Shown: positions 49,793 through 59,337 of the stretch, piece by piece
Numbering within the stretch: position 1 is the first letter of the stretch
Layout: each line of letters starts with the position of its first letter
DNA from: Lingula anatina
Lineage: Eukaryota; Brachiopoda; Lingulata; Lingulida; Lingulidae
Direction: 5' to 3'
Assembly: GCF_001039355.2 (NCBI RefSeq)
Contig: NW_019775613.1
Coordinates: 186,001-250,000, forward strand
Length of the DNA stretch: 64,000 nucleotides
The notes under the pieces: model-generated
Databases searched by the model: none
Seen by the model: the letters and a program-made list of their open reading frames with translations, nothing else
What the model was told of the DNA's origin: nothing
Made by a program: the position numbers and the translations under genes

Positions 49793-51632
49793 TAGTTAAA
49801 ACTGTGGTATAGTATACCCTCTACCAGGCCCGCGGAAAATATGTTTCCTCTTTGTCCTCTTCTCTATCACAGTTAGAAGACTGACCATATTTAACCAGAG
49901 ACATGATCTTTGAATATCTAGTGAAAAATCAATGTGCAACCCTGGTAGAGGGTACGTATAGTATGGGGTTTGTGTTTCCCACCGGTGCCACAATTAGATT
50001 GGCGGACAGTTTTAACGGAGACGTTCTGTTTTTTAGAATTCAAGTGCCAGTCTAAGGGATACTTCACTGACCCGAAGGACTGTGGTAAATTCTACATATG
50101 TGAACCCGCCGGCTCTGGGTTCACCTCGTATCACATGAGCTGTGGCGCCGGAACTCACTTTGACGAGACAAACAAAGTGTGCGACTTCCCTGAAAAAGCC
50201 AATTGCAAATATGGTGATGGTAATTATGGCGATTATTTTCTATGCCTCTACGCCCTTGCCCTCGCTACGTAGGCCTATTTGGCACTCTTCTGCCGGGGTC
50301 ATGATTCTAATATAACTCTGTTCATTGGATGCCAAAATTGAAGCGTTGTTGTTTTTAAATAATTCTAATATACTGTAGTTATTTTAATATTTTAATAAAG
50401 CAAAGCTCTTTGCGAATCGGATTTTGAATTGTAAAAGTTGAGTATATTATTACACTTTAAAATATATATGTAGTAGATAGTCCTCTTTTCTGGACATCAA
50501 ACTCGTTATGTACATATTGTCAATGTGGTGATTGGCTTTGGCAGTTTTACGTCACCAATATTTTTAATGACTGTTAAATATCTGATAACCCGAGAAGGTA
50601 CGCAAACTTCGTCACACCTTTGTTGTCTTAGAATATTGATAAATATTCTTTATATATAAGGATCGTTTACTTTGACAACATCATATCTAACTTAAGTTGA
50701 GGAAGTCTAGAAGGTTTTCCACAGTTTTTCATTTTAATTTTGAACTAGCCGTTCACATTGAAAAAAAAATAATTTGATTATTTTAAATGTCTGGGGTCGT
50801 AAGAAGATTTTGTATATACCGAGTCCAAATCTACTTTTAAAAAGGGCCCTTTGCCTAACATGGCTTTTACATGACATGGCCTTTACCTGATAAAAACCTG
50901 ATAATCACGAAACTATCGCAGCTGGCATATATAAAAATAGCAAGGCTGTGGCAAGGATTAGGCAAATGATGCACGTTTTTACTTCGTCTGGGCTAATTTT
51001 TAGATAAAACTGCCAAGGTTGGTAAAGGGAGCCCCTCTACCTTTAACGATGGGTTATTTGCCTCTTCAATTTTTGGTCGCAGGGCCAGTTTCACAAAACA
51101 AGTTTAAAGTGTACAATAATGAAAACATGTCAGTGACATGAGTTATTTTTTACATTTTGCTTATAAACATAAAGACCTCATTGAAGTGAGCCACTTTTGG
51201 TTTCTCATCTTGGCTAAAATTAGATAAAAAATTTTGGTCTTAAAGTCCAAGATTCATCTTCTTTTGTAATATAGCCTCATGGAGAATAGTCCAGAGCCGT
51301 AAAAGCATAACAGAGCTCCGTAATTAGGGTGAAAGACAGCACTCCGTATGACTTAAACATTTGTTTGGCGTAACAATGATCCGAACACAAACCTTGAGCT
51401 TTTTTTAAAGTTACATTTCACCTTTTCAGGTTCGTCTGTCCAAAAGCCAGATAGCATCTGCTCATGGAAGGGACAGGGCGTGTTCAGAGACCCGGACAAC
51501 TGTGGGAAGTATTACATGTGCGTCCCGGGTCACAAGCCTTACCGTATGGAATGCCCGCACGGACTCGCGTTCAACCAAATCGGCAGCGCCAGCGGCGTGT
51601 GCGACTGGCCTTACAATGTGAAAGGGTGTTAG
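41783..51632 (+). CDS. Secreted GH18 chitinase with two peritrophin-A (CBM14) domains
   Basis: Ten exons: 41783-41873, 42554-42743, 45224-45476, 47050-47174, 47536-47659, 47926-48111, 48463-48582, 49131-49545, 50037-50213, 51430-51632. Phases fit and give 627 residues. A signal peptide ([19 protein letters not shown]) is followed by a GH18 barrel. It includes [18 protein letters not shown] and the intact DGLDLDWE catalytic motif, with Glu158 as the expected acid. [19 protein letters not shown] and MVWALDLDD complete the family signature. A Pro/Thr/Lys-rich linker with a 9-residue tandem repeat (KAPETNPPT) leads to two six-Cys chitin-binding domains (about 504-558 and 572-627), one per exon. 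It should hydrolyse chitin extracellularly, for example in gut, cuticle or shell matrix, or in immunity. All catalytic residues are present, so it is probably active. Confidence 0.95.
48221..48260. repeat. Poly-A tract in chitinase intron 6
   Basis: About 40 consecutive A. It may be the tail of a retroposed sequence or a simple repeat. No retrocopy body was recognised. Confidence 0.85.
48598..48700 (+). mobile_element. 103-bp foldback MITE in chitinase intron 7
   Basis: The left arm CTACCCAGAAAACACATAAC mirrors the right end GTTCTGTGTTTGCCGGGTAG. The interior repeats ATAACGTTA-type words. It starts 16 bp past the exon 7 donor. Confidence 0.7.
49711..49782. repeat. Compound (CT)n(TA)n microsatellite in chitinase intron 8
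   Basis: About 45 bases of CT repeat followed directly by about 27 bases of TA repeat. Confidence 0.95.
49817..49952 (+). mobile_element. MITE family C, copy 3, in chitinase intron 8
   Basis: Ends CCCTCTACCAGG and CCTGGTAGAGGG are perfect inverted repeats, each flanked by TA. Confidence 0.7.
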
Positions 51633-51713
51633 ATCATCTTAGATCACTTCGCCCGACCGCAGATATGAACAATCCAAATTTTGTTGGGTATGATGTTCGA
51701 GAAACGGCGTTAA

Positions 51714-51719
51714 AATAAA
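51714..51719 (+). terminator. Chitinase polyadenylation signal
   Basis: AATAAA 82 nt after the TAG stop. Confidence 0.65.
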
Positions 51720-53033
51720 ATTTTGATATGTAATTTGGACTGTTGAAATGAATTTGCCAGCGGATATTTTTCAACCAGCTAAACTATTAAGAGGTCTAAC
51801 GTAGAAATGATTTTCACACAAATATAAACATGTAGCATGAATTTCCCTCTTTGGTAGTAAAATAATAGTAAAAATAATAATAATAATAACAGAATTTGAC
51901 AATTTCATGGTAAAAGAAATGATTGCAGCGTTTAACTGACTGTAATGCCAATACTTATTCAGAACACCACTTATTTGTTAGAGTCGTTTTCTTTTAGTAC
52001 CACACTTCAAAACTCAATAAATAAAGGATACTAAAAGAACAAAATTCAACTCAGTTGAAAGAAATGAAGTCTATCTACTTTCAGGCAACAGCTATCCTTA
52101 CCTGCAATTGCCATGGTTCTTTTGATTATCAAGCAAGTACAAAATAAACTAAATAACAATTTCAGATTTCAGTGACATTTTATTCAATAAAAATATATAT
52201 TTAATTTTGTATGCACGATTTCTCATACTTTGTGACCTTATTGCAACAAGCCATTTGAGAGGTCCTTCAAGGCATCAAATTCTCTTTATATAAAAACAAT
52301 TCAGTAATATTTTACATATGATAATCTTATCATTTCCCAAAGTGTTTATGCAAAATATATTTATTAGAACATGACATCTTAATGCACTCTTCATCGTCTG
52401 TCTTATATGAAAGTGCAAGGATACTGACAGGTCTACACAAACAAGAAGCATATTTTCAATAGCACCTTGAAAGAGACCAAGCACGGGACACGTTTTCATT
52501 CAATTTCAACGATAAAGTTATATCACAGTACAGTCACAGCTGAAAAAAAAAAAAACATTTAGGTTGTGTGAAAACTTATTCATCTCATACAAGTTTTAGA
52601 CATAATTTGGACCCAACAGTACAAGAGGCAAAAATGGCAGCAGTATGGACAAAGATTTACAAGTCAACCTACAGATACGCTTGGATGTTTGGTGTGTAAA
52701 AAATATTACATTGTATATTATTTATCTACAAAAATGTATATAAATTTATAATACAAAACAGTTTGATTTTAAGGTGCAGTCTGACAATACACCATATAAT
52801 TTCAAATTTTCCAGGAATTCATTCTTCCTGCATGTTAACCTTAAAAAATTTCATAATCTACATGAAAAAAATTATATGAATCAAATAAGTACAATAATTC
52901 TAGATAATGTGCTTCAACTACAATGGAAGACACTGAGTACAAATTCATCTTTCTTTTCTGCATGTGCATATTTCACTGGTGGAGACTCTGATTCTTCTCG
53001 AGCATTAAAGATAGGAAGCATTTGGGTACCGTG
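51720..53033. other. Spacer and CTSO copy A 3' flank
   Basis: AT-rich and non-coding. From 52045 onward it is repeated almost exactly from 57851. An AATAAA on the minus strand lies at 52178-52183. Confidence 0.6.
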
Positions 53034-53451
53034 TTATACTTGAATACTGGAAACCTCCTCTGCTACTCCTATATTTTCATGAAAAAAAAAAAATCAAAAT
53101 CAAACAACAATATTAATACACATTAAAATATTTTTTGAATACGGGTATACCTGCAATTCCTACTCTATGTCATTTAATCAATTGTAGAATATTGTTACAA
53201 ATGGGCCTGACAGTTTGTGTGAAAGAAGTCTTTTGCTTTCATAGTGTTTAATAAATTTTGCACACATAGGATATAAAATAAATAAAAAATATATATAAAT
53301 AAATTCTCACCACAGACATTGTTTCCTATTCTTATATGGATATAACCGTTTAAACCAAAGTCATCTCCCCACGAGTTTCTGATGATAAAATAGGGAACTG
53401 GGCCTGTAATACAAATGCATTAAGTAGAAATGTACATTCCAAACATCAAAT

Positions 53452-53504
<53 letters not shown>

Positions 53505-56500
53505 ATGGTTTCTATGTGATATCAATTCTGCTGTATCAATGGCTAGAAATTTTTGATGGAATATGTATAATGCATTAACAAACATCACTTCAGAACATCA
53601 ATTTTCAAAAGGGCAATTTTGCCCTCGTCTTTCTACCTGTCAGATCATAGCCTATTATCTGGACAGCATGATTGTTGAAGTTGTAGCAGTGGTACTGGAT
53701 GATGCCTCCAAGGTAATCTTTCCAGGATGTAGCGTCCACTGATATGGTCAGTGGGCCATTAAGTAGCATACTGACCATCTGGCCCTCAGTGGATTGACCA
53801 TGGTTTATAAACCTGTAAAAATGGAGTGAAAACATATGGTGAAATTCTTCATGAAGTCTAGGGTTTATAAAAAGTGATTTTTTTTCTTGAAGAAACTTAA
53901 TTTGATAAAATTTTAAATACTCACCATGTTATTAGTTTTGAAATGTTACAGAGACTGTTATCAGGCTAAAATATAACTATGGTCTCTTTTTGAAGCTGTG
54001 TGTTTCCAGTGGACTTTTCACCAATAAAGTCGGTGACTGAAGAGGATACATGGTAGAAAACTTACTTATCACAGGTGTAGTCCGCCAGGGACACCCCTTT
54101 GGTTGCATTGGATTCTATCTTACAGAAGTCTGAAGTGTCTGTAAGAGGATACTCCTGATCTGTCACCAGTGGTGTTCTGGTCTAAAATAATAAATAAATA
54201 ATAAAAAAGTTAGGTCAAACATCTGACTTTTTATGATCCTCCAGTAGTAATCTGTCTTATCCCGTCTCAGCTTTTTAAATTCGAACTTTTTGTTTTAATT
54301 CACACAATGCATAAAAACTCATTAGAGTAACAAAAACATTTTATCATTTCTGGGCTCACAACATAAACAGTTAGACCTTTCTTTTTAAAAAGAAAAATGG
54401 TTCCTGGAAATTTCAGCAATTTTCTCACAATCACCAGAGTATGCCAAAACCATAGAAAAAACTAATCCAATCCTCTCACCAGTTTCATCCAGTATAAAGC
54501 ATGGCAGGTGTCTCCCCCTCTACAGCCAAAGTTACCATAGGCTGCACAGTCTATGACTTGTTGGACACTAAGATCACGTAGGTCTTTGGTTTTTATGGCA
54601 TACATGGTCTCCACTGACTCCACAGAACTGAAGGCCCTGGGGAAAACGGGGAGACAAGGTGTTGGCTTGGACAAATGAGGTTTTATCTCTATCTTTTTAA
54701 AATTTTTAAATATAATCTTCATGAAAAATGATGACTTCATGGTCAAGATCCACTCAGCATGGTCTAGACATGTTTGAATTTGTTTGATATATTTTTAACT
54801 TTTCTGAAAAAAACTTTTTGGTTGCAAAATTCATAATTCATTGGTTCATTATTTTGATTAATCTTAAAAGGTGTTACTGTCTGTTTAGACAAAAATCCTA
54901 GAGTGAACTAAGTTTTTCAAGGCATACAGAATTCATTCAGTACAGAGTGAAGTACATGTACCTACCAACATCCCCCACAAGATCTCTGATTCTTTACTTT
55001 GGTGATGACTGGCCATTTCCAGTCTGTCCTCCTTAAAAAATAATAATAATAAATCAGTTACCAGTTGTTTGTATAATTTTATTAAATTGTGCATCACTCA
55101 GCAATACCTCAAAGTTAAAGAAAACAAACATGAATGTAAATACAAATTATCACAGCTTAAAAATAAATTCATAACAGCATATATAGTTTTGAAACACAGA
55201 TGAGATGTGAAGTTTTTGCAAGATTACTGTCTTTACTTGCACTATGTTTAAAAAAATAGTCTGGTCTTTTATTAAAATGCGATCATTGGTATCTTACCAA
55301 TCCCACTTCTGTGGTTGGAATGATTTATAACTATGATCTGTGTTTTGTTTTTGTGTATTCTTGACATAGCCCTCCTGGCTCTTCAGAAGATGGTGCTTCA
55401 GTGGCTTTTTGGTATCATCAAGGTATTGAGCTTAAAACAGAGCATTTGCATTAATTTTTGAATAATAATAAAAACCCGAATTCGGGTTAACTTTTATAAT
55501 TTATTTAATTAAAAAATTAGGCCGACTAAATATTTTCCACACAACTTAACAATCATTATATTGAGATCAAATATATGAATAATGTACTTGTTTAAAATTT
55601 CAATCCTGCCCTCTGGCAGTCCATAAATTAATTCTGTTTAACATTTAATCATTTTATCACTGAAAGTCAATTTACCAATGAATTCTTCATCTGTAAGGTC
55701 AGAGAACTTTGTGACACCATATATTGCACTATGATTACTTGTCCTTAAAGAATTCAACTGATGGTGCTTCTTCAGACTGTCCTGGAATGTAAATCATAAG
55801 AAAAATTCATGAATGATGTTGTCAACATAAAACTGAATATTGCAATGTCAGGTTGACAAATCTTATGACAAATATGTATAAGCTATCAAAAAATCCAAAA
55901 TTACAAAAATATATACATGATAAATGTACTTACACCAGTATATACACTGTACTACTATAATACCAGTACCTGTCTTCCAGTAAATTGGCATTATTAAAAC
56001 AGACACGAACAACTATTTTTCCTGATTAGGTAGATCACAATCCGCTAGGGGCGCTACAGTCGTAACTGTCCACGGGCAGTGAAGTGTTAAACTGAAGTCG
56101 GCCTGCTGACAGTTCGCCTATGGAACCCCTTTTTTAAATCTCTCTTTTAGCGCTGCGTAAAAAAACTAATACAAGCCATTAACTAAATAAGTTGTAAATC
56201 AAAGAGTAAAATCCGGTCACATGATTTTCCCATGTTGCAGTCTTTGACAAGTTTCGGTTCTGCTTGTTTTAAGTTTTGCCTCTACAAAATGCTAAAAAAT
56301 TTCAGGTAAGTGCTGGTATCATCTTTTTGAAATTTATATCCAGCAAAGTTTATGAAATTTGCTATATTATGTAGAAAAATCATGAAATTTGAAGGTTGCG
56401 AAGTATAGTTAATTTAATCCGCAATATTACATGATGTGAAAATTACCACAGGGAAATAGCTCTGCCCTGATTAGTCACAGGCTATGTGAGCCAGACAATA

Positions 56501-57098
56501 GGCTGAGCACACAAAGACACACAGGGTGCTCTGCTGCGCCTGAGTGATCACTGCTGGTCAGTGGGCACAGGTTTTGAGCTGAGAAGTGTGGACACTTTTG
56601 GTGGATTTTTGCAGTTAAAAAACTTCAATATCTTTGTTGCTTGTAGGAATATTTAAAAAATTCCAAATGATTTCATCCGGTTTTTGCATTACCTTTCAGA
56701 TGATATAAGTATTTTAATTTTCTGATCAGTTTGAAAATTTTTCTGATATACCTATCCTGATGAAGAAATAAACGCTTTTGTAATCTGAGAATTATTTGGA
56801 ATATTTCATGAAGAAAGTAACGTAAACTTGCAAGTTGCAACGTACGTTAACGTTACTTGAACTTTCTTGTTACTGTTTACAGTAAGTCAGCTGATGGGGA
56901 ACTCACCTGGAATATTTTTAGTCTTTTGTAATACTCTTCTGAACCTGTCTTGTACGGCTTTTGGTACTTTTTAATGAAAAGTTTAAATTTCTGCTCAACA
57001 TCCGTAACAGCGGTTGTTACAAAATAGTGACTTGAAATAAATATCACTGTCATGAAAATCAAAACACTGGACATGTGACTTCTCCATGGTGGTTCCAT
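53034..57098 (-). CDS. CTSO: Cathepsin O, copy/allele A
   Basis: Nine exons on the minus strand: 57098-56907, 55781-55676, 55430-55298, 55031-54966, 54636-54480, 54181-54066, 53812-53637, 53403-53311, 53068-53034. All phases fit and give 357 residues. A signal peptide or anchor (SSVLIFMTVIFISSHYF) is followed by an I29-type propeptide (EQKFKLFIKKYQKPY, GVTKFSDLTDEEF) and a papain-fold peptidase. The oxyanion Gln159 and catalytic Cys165 are in NQRSCGGCW, His305 in NNHAVQIIGYD and Asn325 in IRNSWGDDFG. DLSVQQVIDC, DYLGGIIQYHC and the C-terminus VAEEVSSIQV identify cathepsin O rather than L or B. It is a lysosomal cysteine protease. The start is the ATG at 57098, and the longer open frame has only a TTG. 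It is divergent from RPS3 with 60 bp between start codons. Confidence 0.93.
53452..53497. repeat. (GA)n microsatellite in CTSO intron 7, copy A
   Basis: Uninterrupted GA run. The matching run in copy B (59252-59330) is broken by a TCTGTGTGTG segment, which is a length and sequence polymorphism between the copies. Confidence 0.93.
56027..56754. mobile_element. 728-bp insertion H (DNA-transposon-like) in CTSO intron 1
   Basis: Begins TAGGTAGATCA and ends TGATATACCTA, which are inverted repeats with one mismatch over 11 bp. It is flanked by TCCTGAT on both sides (56020-56026 and 56755-56761). Copy B has a single TCCTGAT at the same place (61870-61876) and no insert. No coding capacity was seen. 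The 7-bp duplication does not by itself fix the superfamily. hAT-like is possible. Confidence 0.85.
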
Positions 57099-57158
57099 CT
57101 TGGCTACCCACAATGCAACGCGGCAACGAGAACTGCTTCCTCTTTTCCGGCCTCCAAA
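57099..57158. promoter_or_regulatory. 60-bp divergent CTSO/RPS3 promoter, copy A
   Basis: All of the sequence between the CTSO ATG (57098, minus) and the RPS3 ATG (57159, plus). It contains a 5'TOP-like tract CTTCCTCTTTTCC at 57136-57148, the expected start of ribosomal-protein mRNAs. Confidence 0.7.
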
Positions 57159-57188
57159 ATGGCGCAGACAGTGTCAAAGAAGAGGAAG
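57159..57188 (+). CDS. RPS3: RPS3 exon 1, copy A (truncated by contig end)
   Basis: Encodes MAQTVSKKRK and ends at a GTAAAC donor, identical in protein to exon 1 of the full copy at 62267. No second exon follows before the N at 57850, where copy A stops inside intron 1. This is an assembly truncation or a 5' fragment, not a functional gene as drawn. Confidence 0.88.
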
Positions 57189-57849
57189 GTAAACAAACCC
57201 TTCTATCTCATGTCTCCTTTTACTAGCAAATGTTAGAAACCATGTGCAGTATAATTAAACCATCTTTCTTCATGATGCTATTGTCATTTATTCTGGATGA
57301 ACCTCTAAGCCAGTGATTGGGTCCGATTCTCTTGGATGCCTTTCCCGACATGCCTAAACTGCTTATGGCCTGTTTAATCGAACAGCAGTGGCCATATGCA
57401 GATCCGTTCAATTCAAGAAGCATCGGTACCACTGTTTATGAGATCCGTTGCTGCTGGAAAAATTCGAGGGATATTTCAAAAATTCCAGTAGTATTTCACT
57501 ATCAAGACGGCCAATGCATCTGTACACTCGAATGAAACCTCTGCGCCTGTTATCATGAACCATCAGCCACTATATTGAGCAATTGGTCATGAATATATCC
57601 ATACGAATAAGTAGGATTAATGTTTAAAGGATGTGGTAAAGTTATAGAATTGTCTTATTTTATATTTGGCATTTATGGCACGGATTCCAGGGCTCCGTAA
57701 CTCGATGCTTTTGAGAGGCAAGGGTTTGGCAAGGGGGGAGGGTAAAAATTTTAAAGCCAGAAAGGGGTTTGCTGTTTATCAACATTTCATCTACCTTCTG
57801 TGCCATTTCTCAATTTAAGTACACTAACATAGGTATATCAGAAAAATGT
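57189..57849 (+). other. RPS3 intron 1, copy A (partial)
   Basis: Alignable to 62297-62850 but clearly more diverged than the CTSO part. The last 20 bases (57830-57849) match the reversed right end of element H. Confidence 0.7.
57830..57849 (-). mobile_element. Start of a second element H copy at the contig end
   Basis: TAGGTATATCAGAAAAAT (57830-57847) equals the reverse complement of the last 18 bases of the element at 56027-56754. Copy B has no such sequence at the matching place. Confidence 0.6.
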
Positions 57850-57850
57850 N
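57850..57850. other. Single-N contig join between duplicated blocks
   Basis: One N lies exactly where copy A stops (RPS3 intron 1) and copy B restarts (CTSO 3' flank). Confidence 0.9.
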
Positions 57851-58836
57851 TTCAACTCAGTTGAAAGAAATGAAGTCTATCTACTTTCAGGCAACAGCTA
57901 TCCTTACCTGCAATTGCCATGGTTCTTTTGATTATCAAGCAAGTACAAAATAAACTAAATAACAATTTCAGATTTCAGTGACATTTTATTCAATAAAAAT
58001 ATATATTTTATTTTGTATGCACGATTTCTCATACTTTGTGACCTAATTGCAACAAGCCATTTGAGAGGTCCTTCAAGGCATCAAATTCTCTTTATATAAA
58101 AACAATTCAGTAATATTTTACATATGATAATCTTATCATTTCCCAAAGTGTTTATGCAAAATATATTTATTAGAACATGACATCTTAATGCACTCTTCGT
58201 CGTTTGTCGTATATGAAAGTGCAAGGATACTGACTGATCTACACAAACAAGAAGCATATTTTCAATAGCACCTTAAAAGAGACCAAGCACGGGACACATT
58301 TTTAGTCAATTTCAACGATAAAGTTATATCACAGTACAGTCACAGCTGAAAAAAAAAACATTTAGGTTGTGTGAAAACTTATTCATCTCATACAAGTTTT
58401 AGACATAATTTGGACCCAACAGTACAAGAGGCAAAAATGGCAGCAGTATGGACAAAGATTTACAAGTCAACCTACCGATACGCTTGGATGTTTGGTGTGT
58501 AAAAAATATTACATTGTATATTATTTATCTACAAAAATGTATATAAATTAATAATACAAAACAGTTTGATTTTAAGGTGCAGACTGACAATACACCATAT
58601 AATTTCAAATTTTCCAGGAATTCATTCTTCCTGCATGTTAACCTTAAAAAATTTCATAATCTACATGAAAAAAATTATATCAATCAAATAAGTACAACAA
58701 TTCTAGATAATGTGCTTCAACTACAATGGAAGACACTGAGTACAAATTCATCTTTCTTTTTTGCATGTGCATATTTCACTGGTGGAAACTCTGATTCTTC
58801 TCTTGCATTAAAGATAGGAAGCATTTGGGTACGGTG

Positions 58837-59282
58837 TTATACTTGAATGCTGGAAACCTCCTCTGCTACTCCTATATTTTCATGAAAAAAAAAATCAAAA
58901 TCAAACAACAATATTAATACACATTAAAATATTTTTTGAATACGGGTATATCTGCAATTCCTACTCTGTCATTTAATCAACTGTAGAATATTGTTACAAA
59001 TGGGCCTGACAGTTTGGGTGAAAGAAGTATTTTGCTTTCATAGTGTTTAATAAATTTTGCACACATAGGATATAAAATAAATAAAAAATATATATAAATA
59101 AATTCTCACCACAGACATTGTTTCCTATTCTTATATGGATATAACCGTTTAAACCAAAGTCATCTCCCCACGAGTTTCTGATGATAAAATAGGGAACTGG
59201 GCCTGTAATACAAATGCATTAAGTAGAAATGTACATTCCAAACATCAAATAAAGAGAGAGAGAGAGAGAGAGAGAGAGAGTC

Positions 59283-59337
<55 letters not shown>

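Larger units (their letters stand above)
52045..57849. repeat. Long duplicated block, copy A (CTSO plus RPS3 exon 1)
   Basis: Collinear with 57851-about 62850 across the CTSO 3' flank, all nine CTSO exons and introns, the shared promoter, RPS3 exon 1 and part of RPS3 intron 1. It carries a 735-bp insertion (728-bp element plus 7-bp duplication) not in copy B. It ends at a single N. An unmerged haplotype is the likeliest origin. Confidence 0.9.

Noticed and set aside
57159-57188. RPS3 processed pseudogene
   Set aside because: Only exon 1 is present, with its intact donor and promoter in the same context as the full gene, so it is a duplicated or allelic contig end, not a retrocopy.
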